Assembly (NCBI RefSeq): GCF_003025555.1
Contig: NZ_PYMH01000004.1
Location: 1 to 64,000 of the forward strand
DNA: 64,000 nucleotides
DNA from: Photobacterium lutimaris
GTDB taxonomy: Bacteria; Pseudomonadota; Gammaproteobacteria; Enterobacterales; Vibrionaceae
Direction of reading: 5' to 3'
Shown here: piece after piece, positions 9,164-18,208 of the stretch
How positions within the stretch are numbered: position 1 is the first letter of the stretch
Layout: every line of letters begins with the position of its first letter
Made by a program: the position numbers and the translations under genes
The notes under the pieces: model-generated
Told to the model about the DNA's origin: nothing
The model's input: only the letters and a program-made list of their open reading frames with translations
Database searches by the model: none

Positions 9164-10447
9164 ATGTGGACTAAACTTCGTCGCTCATTGCCGTTGCAGC
9201 TATTGCTGGCGGCACTGATGGCCTGGCTTTTTGCTTTAACTTTTTCTGAGACGGCCGATATTGCACAACAGGGCTGGTACCAGCTACTGATGCTGGGCAA
9301 GACCAGCTATATTGGGCTGCTGAAAATGGTGGTGGGCATAGTTGTTATGCTGTCGCTGTTGGAAGGTATTACCAACATTGGTTCGACGGTCCGGTTGAGG
9401 AAATTGGGCACAAGCACACTGCTGTTCTACAGCTTTACTACGTTTATCGCGATTAGCCTAGGTTTGGGTGCCTCGTTGCTGATGCCGGCATGGCAGCCTT
9501 TGACCGAGTTTGCTCCTGTTGCAGATGGTGTCAGGCTGATCAGTGAAGAGGCGGCTGATGGCAATGCAATTGCCGCAAAGTTGTTGAATATGGCGCTGAT
9601 TAACCCAGTTGCCGCGTTAGCTGATGGCAACTTGTTAGCCATAGTGCTTTTCTCATTCTTGTTAGGTGTTGCACTGCTGTCGTCACTGCCAAGCAAGCAC
9701 CCGCTTTTTGAGGTACTCAGTGGGCTGAGCAAAGGGGTCAACACCATGGTGCGCGGGATTGTCCGTCTGTCACCGGTGGCCGTCTTTGCGATTGTGTTTG
9801 AGTTTTCAGTTCGAGGCGGGGAGTCATTGTTTGGCCAGCTTGCCTTGTTCGCCCTGCTAGTTTTTGTTCTTACTGTGGTTCACGGCGCGGTGGTGTTGCC
9901 CACGATTGCCAAAGTCGCGACGGGGATCCGCTTTACCACATTGTTTAAAGCAATTTCGGCACCGATGGCGATGGCGTTTGCAACATCATCAAGTACGGCG
10001 GCCCTGCCACTGGCGATGCGAAGTGCGGAAGAAGAACTAGGCGTATCGCAGAGTACCAGCAGTATGGTACTGCCGCTAGGTGCGGTAATGAATATGGACG
10101 GTACGGCACTGTTTGAAGGTGTTGCCGCTATCTTCCTGGCACAGTTGTTTGGTATAGACCTCACTACGACCGGAATGATCATGATATTTATCATGGCGAT
10201 GGTGTCATCTGTCGGCGCGCCGGGAATGCCTTCTGGATCCATGTCCGGTATGCAGTTGGTATTGTTGGCTGCTGGTATTCCATTAGAAGCAATAGCGATT
10301 TTGTTGATCATCGAGCGCCCACTGGACACATTCCGTACTGCTGTGAACGTGGAGGGTGATTTGATTGCCGCCTTGGTGGTCGATAAATGGCAACACCGTT
10401 CGGCCGGTGTTTCCACTCCGACTGTGGCGCAACTTCAATCTACATAA
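9164..10447 (+). CDS. Dicarboxylate/amino-acid:cation symporter (SDF family)
   Basis: A 427-residue secondary transporter of the DAACS/SDF family, which takes up dicarboxylates or acidic/neutral amino acids with Na+ or H+. About eight hydrophobic helices are visible. The diagnostic serine-rich hairpin ATSSSTAALPLAM and the NMDGTALFEG motif of transmembrane segment 7 are both present. The VGAPGMPSGSM segment represents the second hairpin. The start could be ATG 9140 or ATG 9164; neither has a strong ribosome site, and 9164 gives the usual length. The substrate is unknown. A strong terminator follows. Confidence 0.9.
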   Translation: MWTKLRRSLPLQLLLAALMAWLFALTFSETADIAQQGWYQLLMLGKTSYIGLLKMVVGIVVMLSLLEGITNIGSTVRLRKLGTSTLLFYSFTTFIAISLGLGASLLMPAWQPLTEFAPVADGVRLISEEAADGNAIAAKLLNMALINPVAALADGNLLAIVLFSFLLGVALLSSLPSKHPLFEVLSGLSKGVNTMVRGIVRLSPVAVFAIVFEFSVRGGESLFGQLALFALLVFVLTVVHGAVVLPTIAKVATGIRFTTLFKAISAPMAMAFATSSSTAALPLAMRSAEEELGVSQSTSSMVLPLGAVMNMDGTALFEGVAAIFLAQLFGIDLTTTGMIMIFIMAMVSSVGAPGMPSGSMSGMQLVLLAAGIPLEAIAILLIIERPLDTFRTAVNVEGDLIAALVVDKWQHRSAGVSTPTVAQLQST

Positions 10448-10478
10448 CTAGTTTATCGGTGACTTTTGAGGTTGCTAT

Positions 10479-10513
10479 AAGCCCAGAGTACGTCATGTAC
10501 TCTGGGCTTTTAT
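10479..10513. terminator. Terminator after the symporter gene
   Basis: A perfect 11-bp stem: GCCCAGAGTAC (10481-10491) and GTACTCTGGGC (10497-10507) around GTCAT, with T-rich sequence after it. It also lies downstream of the candidate minus-strand small gene 10514-10633 and may serve both. Confidence 0.85.
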
Positions 10514-10633
10514 CTACCGAGCGTTTAATGCAAGGTGGATTTTATGAAGCCGGTTTGATTGGTAATGTAATACCCAACCACAGATCAGGATTATTCCCCC
10601 AATCCCAAGGAAAATGGCGGTGAATAGGATCAT
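10514..10633 (-). CDS. Candidate 39-residue membrane protein
   Basis: Reading the minus strand from ATG 10633 gives a 39-residue peptide. It has one strong hydrophobic segment (residues 2-22, including FTAIFLGIGGIILICGWV) followed by a basic, His-rich tail ending in LNAR. The frame stays open a further 12 codons upstream (encoding LPLEGYSLFDI just before the ATG) to a TAA, but no ATG/GTG/TTG start or good ribosome site is seen there. The composition is that of a real small single-pass protein rather than random sequence. It could also be the remnant of a longer gene. No family is recognised. Confidence 0.4.
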   Translation of the reverse strand: MILFTAIFLGIGGIILICGWVLHYQSNRLHKIHLALNAR

Positions 10634-10968
10634 GATATCGAACAGGCTGTAACCTTCTAGCGGTAGATGTTATTTACCACGATGCGTTAATTCAAAGTGG
10701 TGTTTCGATAGTACTGCTAAGAACGTCAAGGCCGTTTTGTAGCGTTTTTAGTAGAAATGTTTAAATTATTATTCTTGGGTTGATCCGCTATAAACATGAC
10801 AGTAACAATTAACTTCTAACTACTCGCTATTACAGGGTTTACACCGATTGAATAGTGAGATTACATTCACATTATCTGATTTTTCACGCTACACCTCGAC
10901 AGATAAATTGATACTCTTGCCGAAAGTAGTATAAACGTTTCGATTTTTGATTCCTTTAGAGGTCCCCG
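10634..10968. other. Intergenic region with the moxR promoter
   Basis: No gene is visible. The sequence is AT-rich toward its right end. The only clear element is a LacI-type palindromic site at 10929-10943, 26 bp before the moxR start codon. Confidence 0.5.
10929..10943. promoter_or_regulatory. LacI-type operator-like site before moxR
   Basis: GTATAAACGTTTCGA contains the AAACGTTT core typical of LacI/GalR-family operators. Exactly the same 15 bases recur at 62504-62518 upstream of the sulfatase-maturase gene. A site this close to the start codon would be expected to act as a repressor operator. Confidence 0.5.
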
Positions 10969-11937
10969 ATGCCAGTTCATTCGCTAACAGATACTTTCCA
11001 GTCTCTAAATCGTTATCTTCAATCACAGGTGATCGGTCAGCCTGACTTGGTTAAACAGCTGCTGATTGCGCTGTTGGCGGATGGCCATATTTTAGTGGAA
11101 GGTCCGCCAGGGCTGGCAAAGACGCGTGCGGTAAAAGTGCTTGCTGATTGTATTGAAGGCAGCTTCCAGCGAATGCAGTTTACCCCTGACTTACTACCGG
11201 CCGATTTAACCGGTACCGATATCTACCGACCTGAAACCGGCAGCTTTGATTTTCAGGAAGGTCCGATCTTCCATTCGCTAGTGCTGGCTGATGAAATCAA
11301 CCGTGCTCCGGCAAAAGTGCAGTCCGCGATGCTGGAGGCGATGGCAGAGAAGCAAATAACGGTCGGTAAGCAAACCTATTCATTGCCTGATTTGTTTTTG
11401 GTGATGGCAACCCAAAACCCGATTGAGCAGGAAGGGACCTACCCGCTTCCTGAAGCGCAGCTCGACCGTTTCTTGTTACAACTTCAAGTTGAATATCCCG
11501 ACAGTGACAGTGAGTTGGCGATCCTGCGCCTGAATCGCGGTGAGGCGTTGGGGGTGAAAAGTGAAGATCCGGTACATTTATCACAGCGGGATATTTTCAC
11601 TGCACGCCAACAAGTGCTTGAACTTTATATGGCTGAAGAAATTGAGCAATATATCATCCGTTTGGTGATGGCAACACGTACTCCAGAACGGTACGACGAC
11701 CAGTTGGCAAGTTGGCTGCAGATGGGAGTCAGCCCGCGAGCGACGCTGGCGTTGGATCGCTGCGCCCGCGCACATGCGTGGTTAGCTGGGCGTGATTTCG
11801 TCACTCCTGATGATGTCATGACCATGGCATACCCGGTGCTGCGCCATCGATTGTTACGTAGCTATGAGGCGCAGGCAGAAGGTATCGATAATGATGTGAT
11901 CATTAAAAAGCTACTGACATGGGTAACCAGCGCATGA
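10969..11937 (+). CDS. MoxR-family AAA+ ATPase
   Basis: A 322-residue chaperone-like ATPase of the MoxR group, which works with von Willebrand A proteins encoded beside it to assemble or activate target complexes. Walker A is GPPGLAKT (Lys51). Walker B is LADEINRAP near residue 105. Sensor 1 is [23 protein letters not shown], and a lid domain follows. It is the first gene of a six-gene run with overlapping or touching ends (moxR, DUF58, DUF4381, batA, batBC, batD). AGAGGTC upstream is a reasonable ribosome site. Confidence 0.95.
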   Translation: MPVHSLTDTFQSLNRYLQSQVIGQPDLVKQLLIALLADGHILVEGPPGLAKTRAVKVLADCIEGSFQRMQFTPDLLPADLTGTDIYRPETGSFDFQEGPIFHSLVLADEINRAPAKVQSAMLEAMAEKQITVGKQTYSLPDLFLVMATQNPIEQEGTYPLPEAQLDRFLLQLQVEYPDSDSELAILRLNRGEALGVKSEDPVHLSQRDIFTARQQVLELYMAEEIEQYIIRLVMATRTPERYDDQLASWLQMGVSPRATLALDRCARAHAWLAGRDFVTPDDVMTMAYPVLRHRLLRSYEAQAEGIDNDVIIKKLLTWVTSA

Positions 11938-12854
11938 TCCTGCCTGCTCATAGTGATGGTATTCATTTGTCGCTGGCAGAGCTGTTGCACTATCAAAAAC
12001 AGTCAGTGCGCTGGCTTCCTCCTGCTCGCAGTATCTGGTCCTATCTAAGCGGCCACCACGATAGTACGGGAAAAGGGCGAGGGATGGATTTTGCTGAGGT
12101 TCGCCCTTATCAAAAAGGGGATGATGTCAGATCAATCGATTGGCGGATAACGGCAAGAACAGGAAAGCCACATACCAAACTCTACACCGAAGAAAGAGAA
12201 TGTCCGGTAATGGTGGCTGTCGATTTATCGTCTACGATGCAATATGGCACCCAGCTTTTATATAAATCGGTTCAAGCTGCTCATATAGCCAGCTTAATTT
12301 GCTGGTTAACCGTCGCGCAAAAAGATCGGGTTGGTGCTGTTGTGATTGGCGGGGAGCAAGTTGTCGATTGTCCCCCCACCGCACGCCAGCAAGGGCCACT
12401 GCAAATCGTCAATGCGATAAAGCGTGTCCATGAGCAAACTCTCGAAACGGGTAAAAACCAAAGCCGCGACACATTTTTAACGGCAATGAGTCAGTTACAT
12501 CGGCTATGCCCGAAAGGGAGTGATCTCATTGTTATCAGCGATTTTAATCAGTTGTCAGACGGTGCTGAACAGCGATTGAAACAACTGGCACAACACAATC
12601 ATTTAAGGCTTCTGCATGTTTTTGACCCTATTGAGCAGGGTGAAACGGCATATCGAGGCCGCTTTTGGCTAGGCGATCACCGTCGCTCATTGCAGGTGAG
12701 TTTCGGGCGTAAATCAACGTTGGCCTCGCTACGTCATGATTTTGAGCGTCACCAGCAACGCCTAACGGCGCTCTCCAATCAACTTCGGTCCCCGGTTTAC
12801 CACGTATCGGCAGGTAAGCCTTTATTGGATCAGCTTGGAGGTATACGTGGATAG
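11934..12854 (+). CDS. DUF58 / von Willebrand A-like protein
   Basis: A 306-residue partner of MoxR ATPases. The DUF58 core is seen in GRGMDFAEVRPYQKGDDVRSIDW, followed by a von Willebrand A-like fold beginning VAVDLSSTMQYG, where DxSxT supplies metal-site residues. The start overlaps the moxR stop as ATGA (11934), the usual arrangement; an ATG 15 bp upstream is also in frame. It is likely cytoplasmic and acts as an adaptor. Its exact client is unknown in any bacterium of this type. Confidence 0.9.
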   Translation: MILPAHSDGIHLSLAELLHYQKQSVRWLPPARSIWSYLSGHHDSTGKGRGMDFAEVRPYQKGDDVRSIDWRITARTGKPHTKLYTEERECPVMVAVDLSSTMQYGTQLLYKSVQAAHIASLICWLTVAQKDRVGAVVIGGEQVVDCPPTARQQGPLQIVNAIKRVHEQTLETGKNQSRDTFLTAMSQLHRLCPKGSDLIVISDFNQLSDGAEQRLKQLAQHNHLRLLHVFDPIEQGETAYRGRFWLGDHRRSLQVSFGRKSTLASLRHDFERHQQRLTALSNQLRSPVYHVSAGKPLLDQLGGIRG

Positions 12855-13293
12855 CGGATTAAACTTGGCACCATTAGATATTCCGGCCGAGCCGAGTTGG
12901 TGGCCGCTACCGTTATCGGCGTGGCTGATCCTGGGTGCAATGGCCGTGCTTGTTCTGGGCTGGTCGCTCTATCGCTACCTCAAAGGAAGGCTAAGACGAA
13001 AAGCGTTAATGCTGCTTGATACGTTGGAGAGCGAGCCAAACCTTCCGGCACTGGACCGCTTGTTAAGGCGCGTAGCCCTAACCTATTACCCACGAGATCA
13101 AATCGCAGGGCTAACCGGTGATGCATGGCTCAAATGGTTGGATAGACAAAACGCCACCCCTCTTTTTTTACCGCTTCAATCTCAATGGTCTGCAGGTCTG
13201 TACCGGGGCCAGCCTATTGATCCCAGCGATTGGGATGCCTTTATCACAGCAAGCCGATCATGGATTATGCAGTGTCAGCCGGAGGGAAGATGA
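12847..13293 (+). CDS. DUF4381 membrane protein
   Basis: A 148-residue protein with one membrane helix (about residues 22-45, WLILGAMAVLVLGWSLYRYL) and a helical cytoplasmic domain containing RRVALTYYPRDQIAGLTGDAWLKWLD. The pattern, including the N-terminal PxxPSWWPLP segment, is that of DUF4381, a constant member of MoxR/Bat operons. The start is GTG 12847 with GGAGG six bases upstream; it overlaps the preceding gene by 8 bp. Function is unknown beyond its operon association. Confidence 0.88.
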   Translation: MDSGLNLAPLDIPAEPSWWPLPLSAWLILGAMAVLVLGWSLYRYLKGRLRRKALMLLDTLESEPNLPALDRLLRRVALTYYPRDQIAGLTGDAWLKWLDRQNATPLFLPLQSQWSAGLYRGQPIDPSDWDAFITASRSWIMQCQPEGR

Positions 13294-14258
13294 TAGCGTT
13301 TGATTATGCCGCTTTATTGCTGCTTTTACCCCTCCCTTGGCTTGTGCGTCGGTTCGTGGCTGAGCAGCAGCCAGCAACCTTGCTCCAGTTAGGCCGTCTT
13401 CCCGATGAGCTCAGCAATAGTGTTCATTCCAATAAATTGCCAATGGTGCTGCTTCTTCTGGCTTGGCTATGCATGGTTATCGCCTTGGCGAGGCCGGTTT
13501 GGCTTGGCGAACCGATCAGTGTTCCGATGGAGCACCGTGACGTCATGCTTGTCGTTGACCTATCAGGCTCAATGGATATTGAAGATATGAATAGCGGCAA
13601 TGATGAGCCCATCAGTCGAATGACGGCAATGAAGAGTGTGCTGGTGGACTTTGTCCGTCGCCGTGAGGGAGATCGGCTGGGCTTGGTCTTGTTTGCCGAT
13701 CATGGCTATCTGCATACGCCACTGACATTGGATATTCGCAACCTGGAGCAACAGATCAATCAATTGGTACTGGGACTGGTGGGGTATATGACGGCCATAG
13801 GTGAAGGGGTCGCGATAGCGACCAAGACCTTTATCGACAGTGAAGCGCCTCAGCGAGTTATGATTTTGTTGAGCGATGGCAGCAATACGATAGGGGCGGT
13901 AGAACCGATGGCTGCCGCTGAGCTGGCCAAAGAAAGCAACGTCACCATTTACAGTGTTGGCCTCGGCGCTGAATCGATGTTGGTAGAAAACGCCTTTGGC
14001 GAGCTGCATGAAACCAATCCCGCTTGGGATTTGGATGAAAAATTACTGACAGAGATTGCCGAACTCACTGGCGGGCAATATTTCAGGGCCCGTAACCGTG
14101 AGGAACTCGCCGAGGTGTACTCTTTGATTGATGGCCTAGAGCCGATTTCTGATGCTGAGCAAACGTGGCAGCCACGGTATGACTTATTCCATTACCCATT
14201 ATTGACCGTACTGGTCTTTATCGCCTTATTGGCTGTTCACCGGAGGCAATATGGTTAG
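13290..14258 (+). CDS. batA: BatA-like von Willebrand A membrane protein
   Basis: A 322-residue inner-membrane protein. A helix at residues 4-20, another around 50-68 and one at the C terminus (about 300-317) flank a periplasm- or cytoplasm-facing von Willebrand A domain. The metal-ion-dependent adhesion site is intact: DLSGSMDIEDM, TPLT and LLSDGSNTIG. It overlaps the previous stop as ATGA, with GGAGGG just upstream. In Bacteroides, Bat proteins were linked to aerotolerance; in gammaproteobacteria their role is unsettled. Confidence 0.9.
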   Translation: MIAFDYAALLLLLPLPWLVRRFVAEQQPATLLQLGRLPDELSNSVHSNKLPMVLLLLAWLCMVIALARPVWLGEPISVPMEHRDVMLVVDLSGSMDIEDMNSGNDEPISRMTAMKSVLVDFVRRREGDRLGLVLFADHGYLHTPLTLDIRNLEQQINQLVLGLVGYMTAIGEGVAIATKTFIDSEAPQRVMILLSDGSNTIGAVEPMAAAELAKESNVTIYSVGLGAESMLVENAFGELHETNPAWDLDEKLLTEIAELTGGQYFRARNREELAEVYSLIDGLEPISDAEQTWQPRYDLFHYPLLTVLVFIALLAVHRRQYG

Positions 14259-16101
14259 TTTTTTATCGCCGATGTGGTTGCTGGGTTTATTTGTAGTGCC
14301 AGCCATCTACTGGGTGGATCGTCGTCGACAGCAACAGGGGTTGATTGCCCCTCATCTACTCAAACAAACAGGCAAATCGCAAAACCGCATCCGCTCATGG
14401 CTTATAGTGGCTTGGCTACTCGCCATGTTGGCAATGGCGGGTCCGCATTGGCGTGAACAGGATAGGCCGCATTCTGAACTTGAACGAGCGCGGGTCGTGG
14501 TGATGGATATGTCCAAAGCGATGAGCGCCACGGATATCTCGCCCAATCGCTTTCAGCAAGCATTTTACAAAACGACAGACTTGATCAAGTTGCTCGATGA
14601 AGGGTACACCGGCCTAGTTGCTTATTCGAATGAAGGGTACACCATCAGCCCCTTAACCCATGACAATAATACCGTTTTGGCCCACATTGAGCATTTGTCC
14701 CCAGAAGTCATGCCAACGAAGGGAAAAAATGCCGCCGCCGGTGTGAAGGAGGCGATAAAACTATTGGATCAAGCCCTGTTTGGCTACGGTGATATTTTAT
14801 TGGTGACATCGGGGATCAGTGAAGCTGAGAGTTTAGCCATTGAGGCCCTGCTAGCTGGTACGCATTATTCCCTTTCGACTTATGGCATCAGTACCCCCCA
14901 AGGGGCAACAATATACCGTGGGGACGGAACGCCGTACCTCGGCAATGATGGGCAGCCAGTCGTGTCCCGACTTGTGCCTGAACGGCTCAGGGAGTTGGCT
15001 GCTCAAACTGGCGGGATCGCCGTCACCTACCAGCATTCACAAAGTGATATTGAGCAACTGCAGTCTTTTCTACAAAAGCTCCGTACTGTCGGTGAGTTAC
15101 GCGAGCAATCAGACAGTTTATCGGCACAGTTTATTAATGATGGTTATTGGTTACTGTGGCCATTAGCGGGCATTTTACTGTTGGCATTCCGTCGTGGCGC
15201 TGTCTATTCGGTAGGACTGGTGTTGTTACTGCCTGTGTCCCAAGTGGAAGCGGCTGGCTTAAGTCAGCTATGGAAAAATACTGATCGTCATGGTTATGGT
15301 TACTACCAGCAACAACGTTACGTTGATGCTGCCTATGCCTTTAGTGATCCGCTATGGCAAGGCGTGGCGTTCTATGAAGCTGGTGACTACCAAAGTGCTG
15401 TTGAAGCCTTTTCACAAGTGGCAGACGGCAGTAGCGATTACAATCACGGTAATGCATTGGCAAAATTGGGGCGACTGGAAGATGCCGCCCAAAAGTACCG
15501 CGCAGTGGTTGAGCGAGATCCGACCCATCAAGGAGCGCAGCGGAACCTTGGATTGGTTGAAGAAGCCCTTTTGGCCCAAGAAAGCCAAGAGCAACAAGGT
15601 GAAGCGGGCGATAATGGAAATACCGATGATCAGGAAAACAGTGAAGGTGATGGCGATCAAGAGCGAGATGAAAATGCTGATGAAGAGCAAGAAGGCGGAC
15701 AGGATAATCTAGAAACTGATCCCGATACTGAAAATGAATCCGATCAGCAAGGTGCCAGCGAACAGACTGGAGCCAGTCAATCAGAAGACGGCAATGCTGA
15801 TGAACCCCAGTTTTCCGATGACGGCGGGGGAGAGCCTCATCCACCTCAGCAGCAGTTTGGCGAATCAGGTGAATATGATGCTGATAAATTTACGGCCGGC
15901 GACATAGATATCGATTTCGGTACGCCAACGGAAGAAGACATGGAGGCGATTCGCCACCAGTTGAGTGAACTCGGTGAGATCAACCCCGTGCTAAACCGCC
16001 TTACTCAGATCCAAGATGATCGTACCTTCCTGCTGAGAAACTTATTGCTGCTGCAGGCAGAGCAGAAACAACCTTCAGAACAAACCGAGATTGAGTGGTA
16101 G
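14251..16101 (+). CDS. BatB-BatC fusion with degenerate metal site
   Basis: A 616-residue fusion. It has two N-terminal membrane helices and a von Willebrand A domain (about 80-270). A further helix (about 292-325) precedes a TPR region (about 340-440, with AAYAFSDPLWQGVAFYEAGD and NHGNALAKLGRLEDA). A very acidic Q/E/D-rich stretch (about 450-560) comes next. The metal-site residues are altered: DMSKAMS instead of DxSxS, and VTSGIS where BatA has LLSDGS. The domain therefore probably cannot bind metal in the usual way. GGAGGCAAT precedes the ATG, which overlaps batA by 8 bp. Confidence 0.88.
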   Translation: MVSFLSPMWLLGLFVVPAIYWVDRRRQQQGLIAPHLLKQTGKSQNRIRSWLIVAWLLAMLAMAGPHWREQDRPHSELERARVVVMDMSKAMSATDISPNRFQQAFYKTTDLIKLLDEGYTGLVAYSNEGYTISPLTHDNNTVLAHIEHLSPEVMPTKGKNAAAGVKEAIKLLDQALFGYGDILLVTSGISEAESLAIEALLAGTHYSLSTYGISTPQGATIYRGDGTPYLGNDGQPVVSRLVPERLRELAAQTGGIAVTYQHSQSDIEQLQSFLQKLRTVGELREQSDSLSAQFINDGYWLLWPLAGILLLAFRRGAVYSVGLVLLLPVSQVEAAGLSQLWKNTDRHGYGYYQQQRYVDAAYAFSDPLWQGVAFYEAGDYQSAVEAFSQVADGSSDYNHGNALAKLGRLEDAAQKYRAVVERDPTHQGAQRNLGLVEEALLAQESQEQQGEAGDNGNTDDQENSEGDGDQERDENADEEQEGGQDNLETDPDTENESDQQGASEQTGASQSEDGNADEPQFSDDGGGEPHPPQQQFGESGEYDADKFTAGDIDIDFGTPTEEDMEAIRHQLSELGEINPVLNRLTQIQDDRTFLLRNLLLLQAEQKQPSEQTEIEW

Positions 16102-16107
16102 TGAAAT

Positions 16108-17349
16108 ATGATTAGAAGAATAGTGCTCTTGCTATGTAGCTTGGCAATGACACCGGCAGTCATGGCTTCAGATGTGCGAAACCACTCATCGCTGGATGAT
16201 CTGATAAGCCTCACTGCGGAGCTGAAGCGAGACGTGGTCTACCCCCAAACAGAGGCAGAGTATGTGCTCACGGTAGAATCTCGTGCTGATGTGCATTTCT
16301 CCAGGGTGAATCCACCAAGCGGTGATGCGGTGACGGTGAGACGAGCAGGGCAAGATCATGAATATTACTTTGTTGGTGATGATGAATTCAGAATATCAAC
16401 CTACCGCTTTTTTCTCTCTACCGAGCAAATTGGCCGATTGCCATTGGATGGTGCTTCATTAACGCATGTCGCCGTTAATGACGACGGCACCCGTCGTCGA
16501 GTAAGGAATTGGTCGAATCCCGTTATTCTGGAAAGCCGCCCTATTCCCGACAACTACAAGGGACGGTGGTTGCCGTCCAGCAAGGTAACATTAGGGCAGC
16601 AGTGGTCAACCGACGCGTCGGTTTTCCAGGTTGGTGATTCAATTACCCGTACTCTTACTTTGTCTATTGATGGTAGCAGTATTGACTCATTTCCTGAGCT
16701 GAGCGTTGATTATCCAGACAATGTCAATGTTTATAGCGAGCAGCCGAAATTTGAGGCTTATGGCAGCGGCATGAGTATGACGCTTAGACAGGTTATTGTT
16801 CCGCGCTCAGAGGGGTTACTTGAAATACCGGCTATTGCAATACCTTGGTTTGATACTGGCAGTAACCATATGGCCGTGGCATCGATTGACGGGCTGGGGC
16901 TGAATATACTGCCGAACCAGACTCAAACGCTGGCACTGCAGGTTACGGATACTGATGAAACAGTTGATGGTGATTATTGGCGCTATGCCACACTGATTGT
17001 CAGTGTGTTGTGGCTGGTTACGCTTCAGCGTCTATATAAGGCTCATAAGCAGCTTAATGGGTTAAAGGCTAAGAGCATGTTCACAAAGGCTGATAATAGT
17101 CTTCGAGCAGCACTGGAGCAAAGAGATCATCAAGCCGTTGTTAGGGCTTGGGCAAACGCTAAGCCTGATGTGAAGAAAGCATGCAGCCAATTGATGGATG
17201 CGTATTTTGCTAGCTTTTATAGCACCATGCCAACGGATGGTGAGCGTGAGCGAATTGCCGTACTTGCACGCCTCAAGGAGCGGAGAGAAAACGTTAAAAC
17301 AACAAACGATTTCGCACAAATAGAACCGGGAGAAAGGCTCACATCCTAG
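16108..17349 (+). CDS. BatD-like protein
   Basis: A 413-residue protein with a signal peptide (MIRRIVLLLCSLAMTPAVMA), extended beta-rich periplasmic domains (about 30-285) and one membrane helix (about 293-310, ATLIVSVLWLVTL). A helical cytoplasmic tail follows. This is the BatD layout, and the position as last gene after batBC agrees. It is shorter than many BatD proteins (often over 500 residues), so some repeats of the beta-domain may be missing. It starts 6 bp after the batBC stop. Confidence 0.82.
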   Translation: MIRRIVLLLCSLAMTPAVMASDVRNHSSLDDLISLTAELKRDVVYPQTEAEYVLTVESRADVHFSRVNPPSGDAVTVRRAGQDHEYYFVGDDEFRISTYRFFLSTEQIGRLPLDGASLTHVAVNDDGTRRRVRNWSNPVILESRPIPDNYKGRWLPSSKVTLGQQWSTDASVFQVGDSITRTLTLSIDGSSIDSFPELSVDYPDNVNVYSEQPKFEAYGSGMSMTLRQVIVPRSEGLLEIPAIAIPWFDTGSNHMAVASIDGLGLNILPNQTQTLALQVTDTDETVDGDYWRYATLIVSVLWLVTLQRLYKAHKQLNGLKAKSMFTKADNSLRAALEQRDHQAVVRAWANAKPDVKKACSQLMDAYFASFYSTMPTDGERERIAVLARLKERRENVKTTNDFAQIEPGERLTS

Positions 17350-17409
17350 GCATTTCCGCTGAGCCTAGTACCTTGATGTTACTTGGATATCTTATTATTT
17401 ATATAATGG

Positions 17410-17440
17410 AAAACGGCAGCAATTAGCTGCCGTTTTTTAT
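17410..17440 (+). terminator. Terminator of the MoxR/Bat operon
   Basis: AAACGGCAGC and GCTGCCGTTTTTT form a stem around AATTA with a clear T-run. Confidence 0.9.
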
Positions 17441-17984
17441 GGTTGGTTAAGTTTGCTTTAAAGATTAACGTAAAAGGGAATTGTGAATGCCTTAGAAAGA
17501 ATAGCGGGTATGAATATATTGGTCCCGCATTCGGAATGAGATTTTTGTTGAAATAATGTTCTAAAGGATATTTTTTATTGTCGATAATGTTTTAATTTCA
17601 TCGTTTTATAATGGTTTCAGTTCTATCTTGTTGTTTTATTAATCTTTTATTTTTGTCATATTTCCTCTGTCTCCGATAAGTTTAAATTGAGTTAGATATG
17701 TTTAATCGATTTGTATAATACGTATTTATACGTTTAATTAAACTGGTCGTTAGAATTTTGCTCTTAATCTGTTCATTATATTTTTATCATTAAGGCGTCG
17801 ATTATGGGGGAAATTTGGTCATGTCACTGGCCTAGAAGCATTTTGCAACCAAGATGGATACGATGTTGGCTTGATGACGAAATCACCCCCCTTTACCTCA
17901 GTGTCTGCTATCCACTTATTTTCTACCTAACCAAGAACGCAATCTTAAATGGGTATTGGGTCTCATTTTTGGAAATATAAAGTT

Positions 17985-18000
17985 GTCGAAATGATTCGAC
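17985..18000. promoter_or_regulatory. LacI-type operator-like palindrome
   Basis: GTCGAAATGATTCGAC: GTCGAA and TTCGAC are perfect inverted arms around ATGA. The half GTCGAAATG recurs at 38429 and 62606. It lies 209 bp before the GH3 start codon. Confidence 0.55.
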
Positions 18001-18113
18001 TAAATTAGTATCCATTGTATTGTTTAGGCTTGACTGTAGCGCTTTTATGCTTGTTCGTTTTGGTTGTTATGGTTTCAAGTTATTGATTTTTAATTTTTTT
18101 GATGTTTGGTTGC

Positions 18114-18129
18114 TATTCGAAACGATACG
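18114..18129. promoter_or_regulatory. Second operator-like site before GH3
   Basis: TATTCGAAACGATACG, which on the other strand contains ATCGTTTCGAA. A related ATCGTTTCGAAAG occurs at 26096-26108, and GTATCGTTTC at 38247. It lies 80 bp before the GH3 start. Confidence 0.5.
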
Positions 18130-18208
18130 GCCTTTTAGCTGGTTGGATGCGATTGTTTTGAAGTAGGACAAAGCGTCCAGATAGGTTTTAAGATTTTTCG
18201 GGAATGGT

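Larger units (their letters stand above)
17441..18208. other. Long AT-rich regulatory gap before the first GH3 gene
   Basis: About 770 bp without a plausible gene. It contains several palindromic elements: a near-palindrome centred on TACGTA at about 17714-17732, GTCGAAATGATTCGAC (17985-18000) and TATTCGAAACGATACG (18114-18129). The last two are likely operators of the GH3/sulfatase unit. It marks the left border of the carbohydrate island. Confidence 0.6.

Noticed and set aside
15290..15844. Long open frames inside the acidic tail region of the BatB-BatC gene, on both strands
   Set aside because: They are shadows produced by the repetitive GAA/GAT-rich codons of the real gene and have low-complexity, family-less translations.
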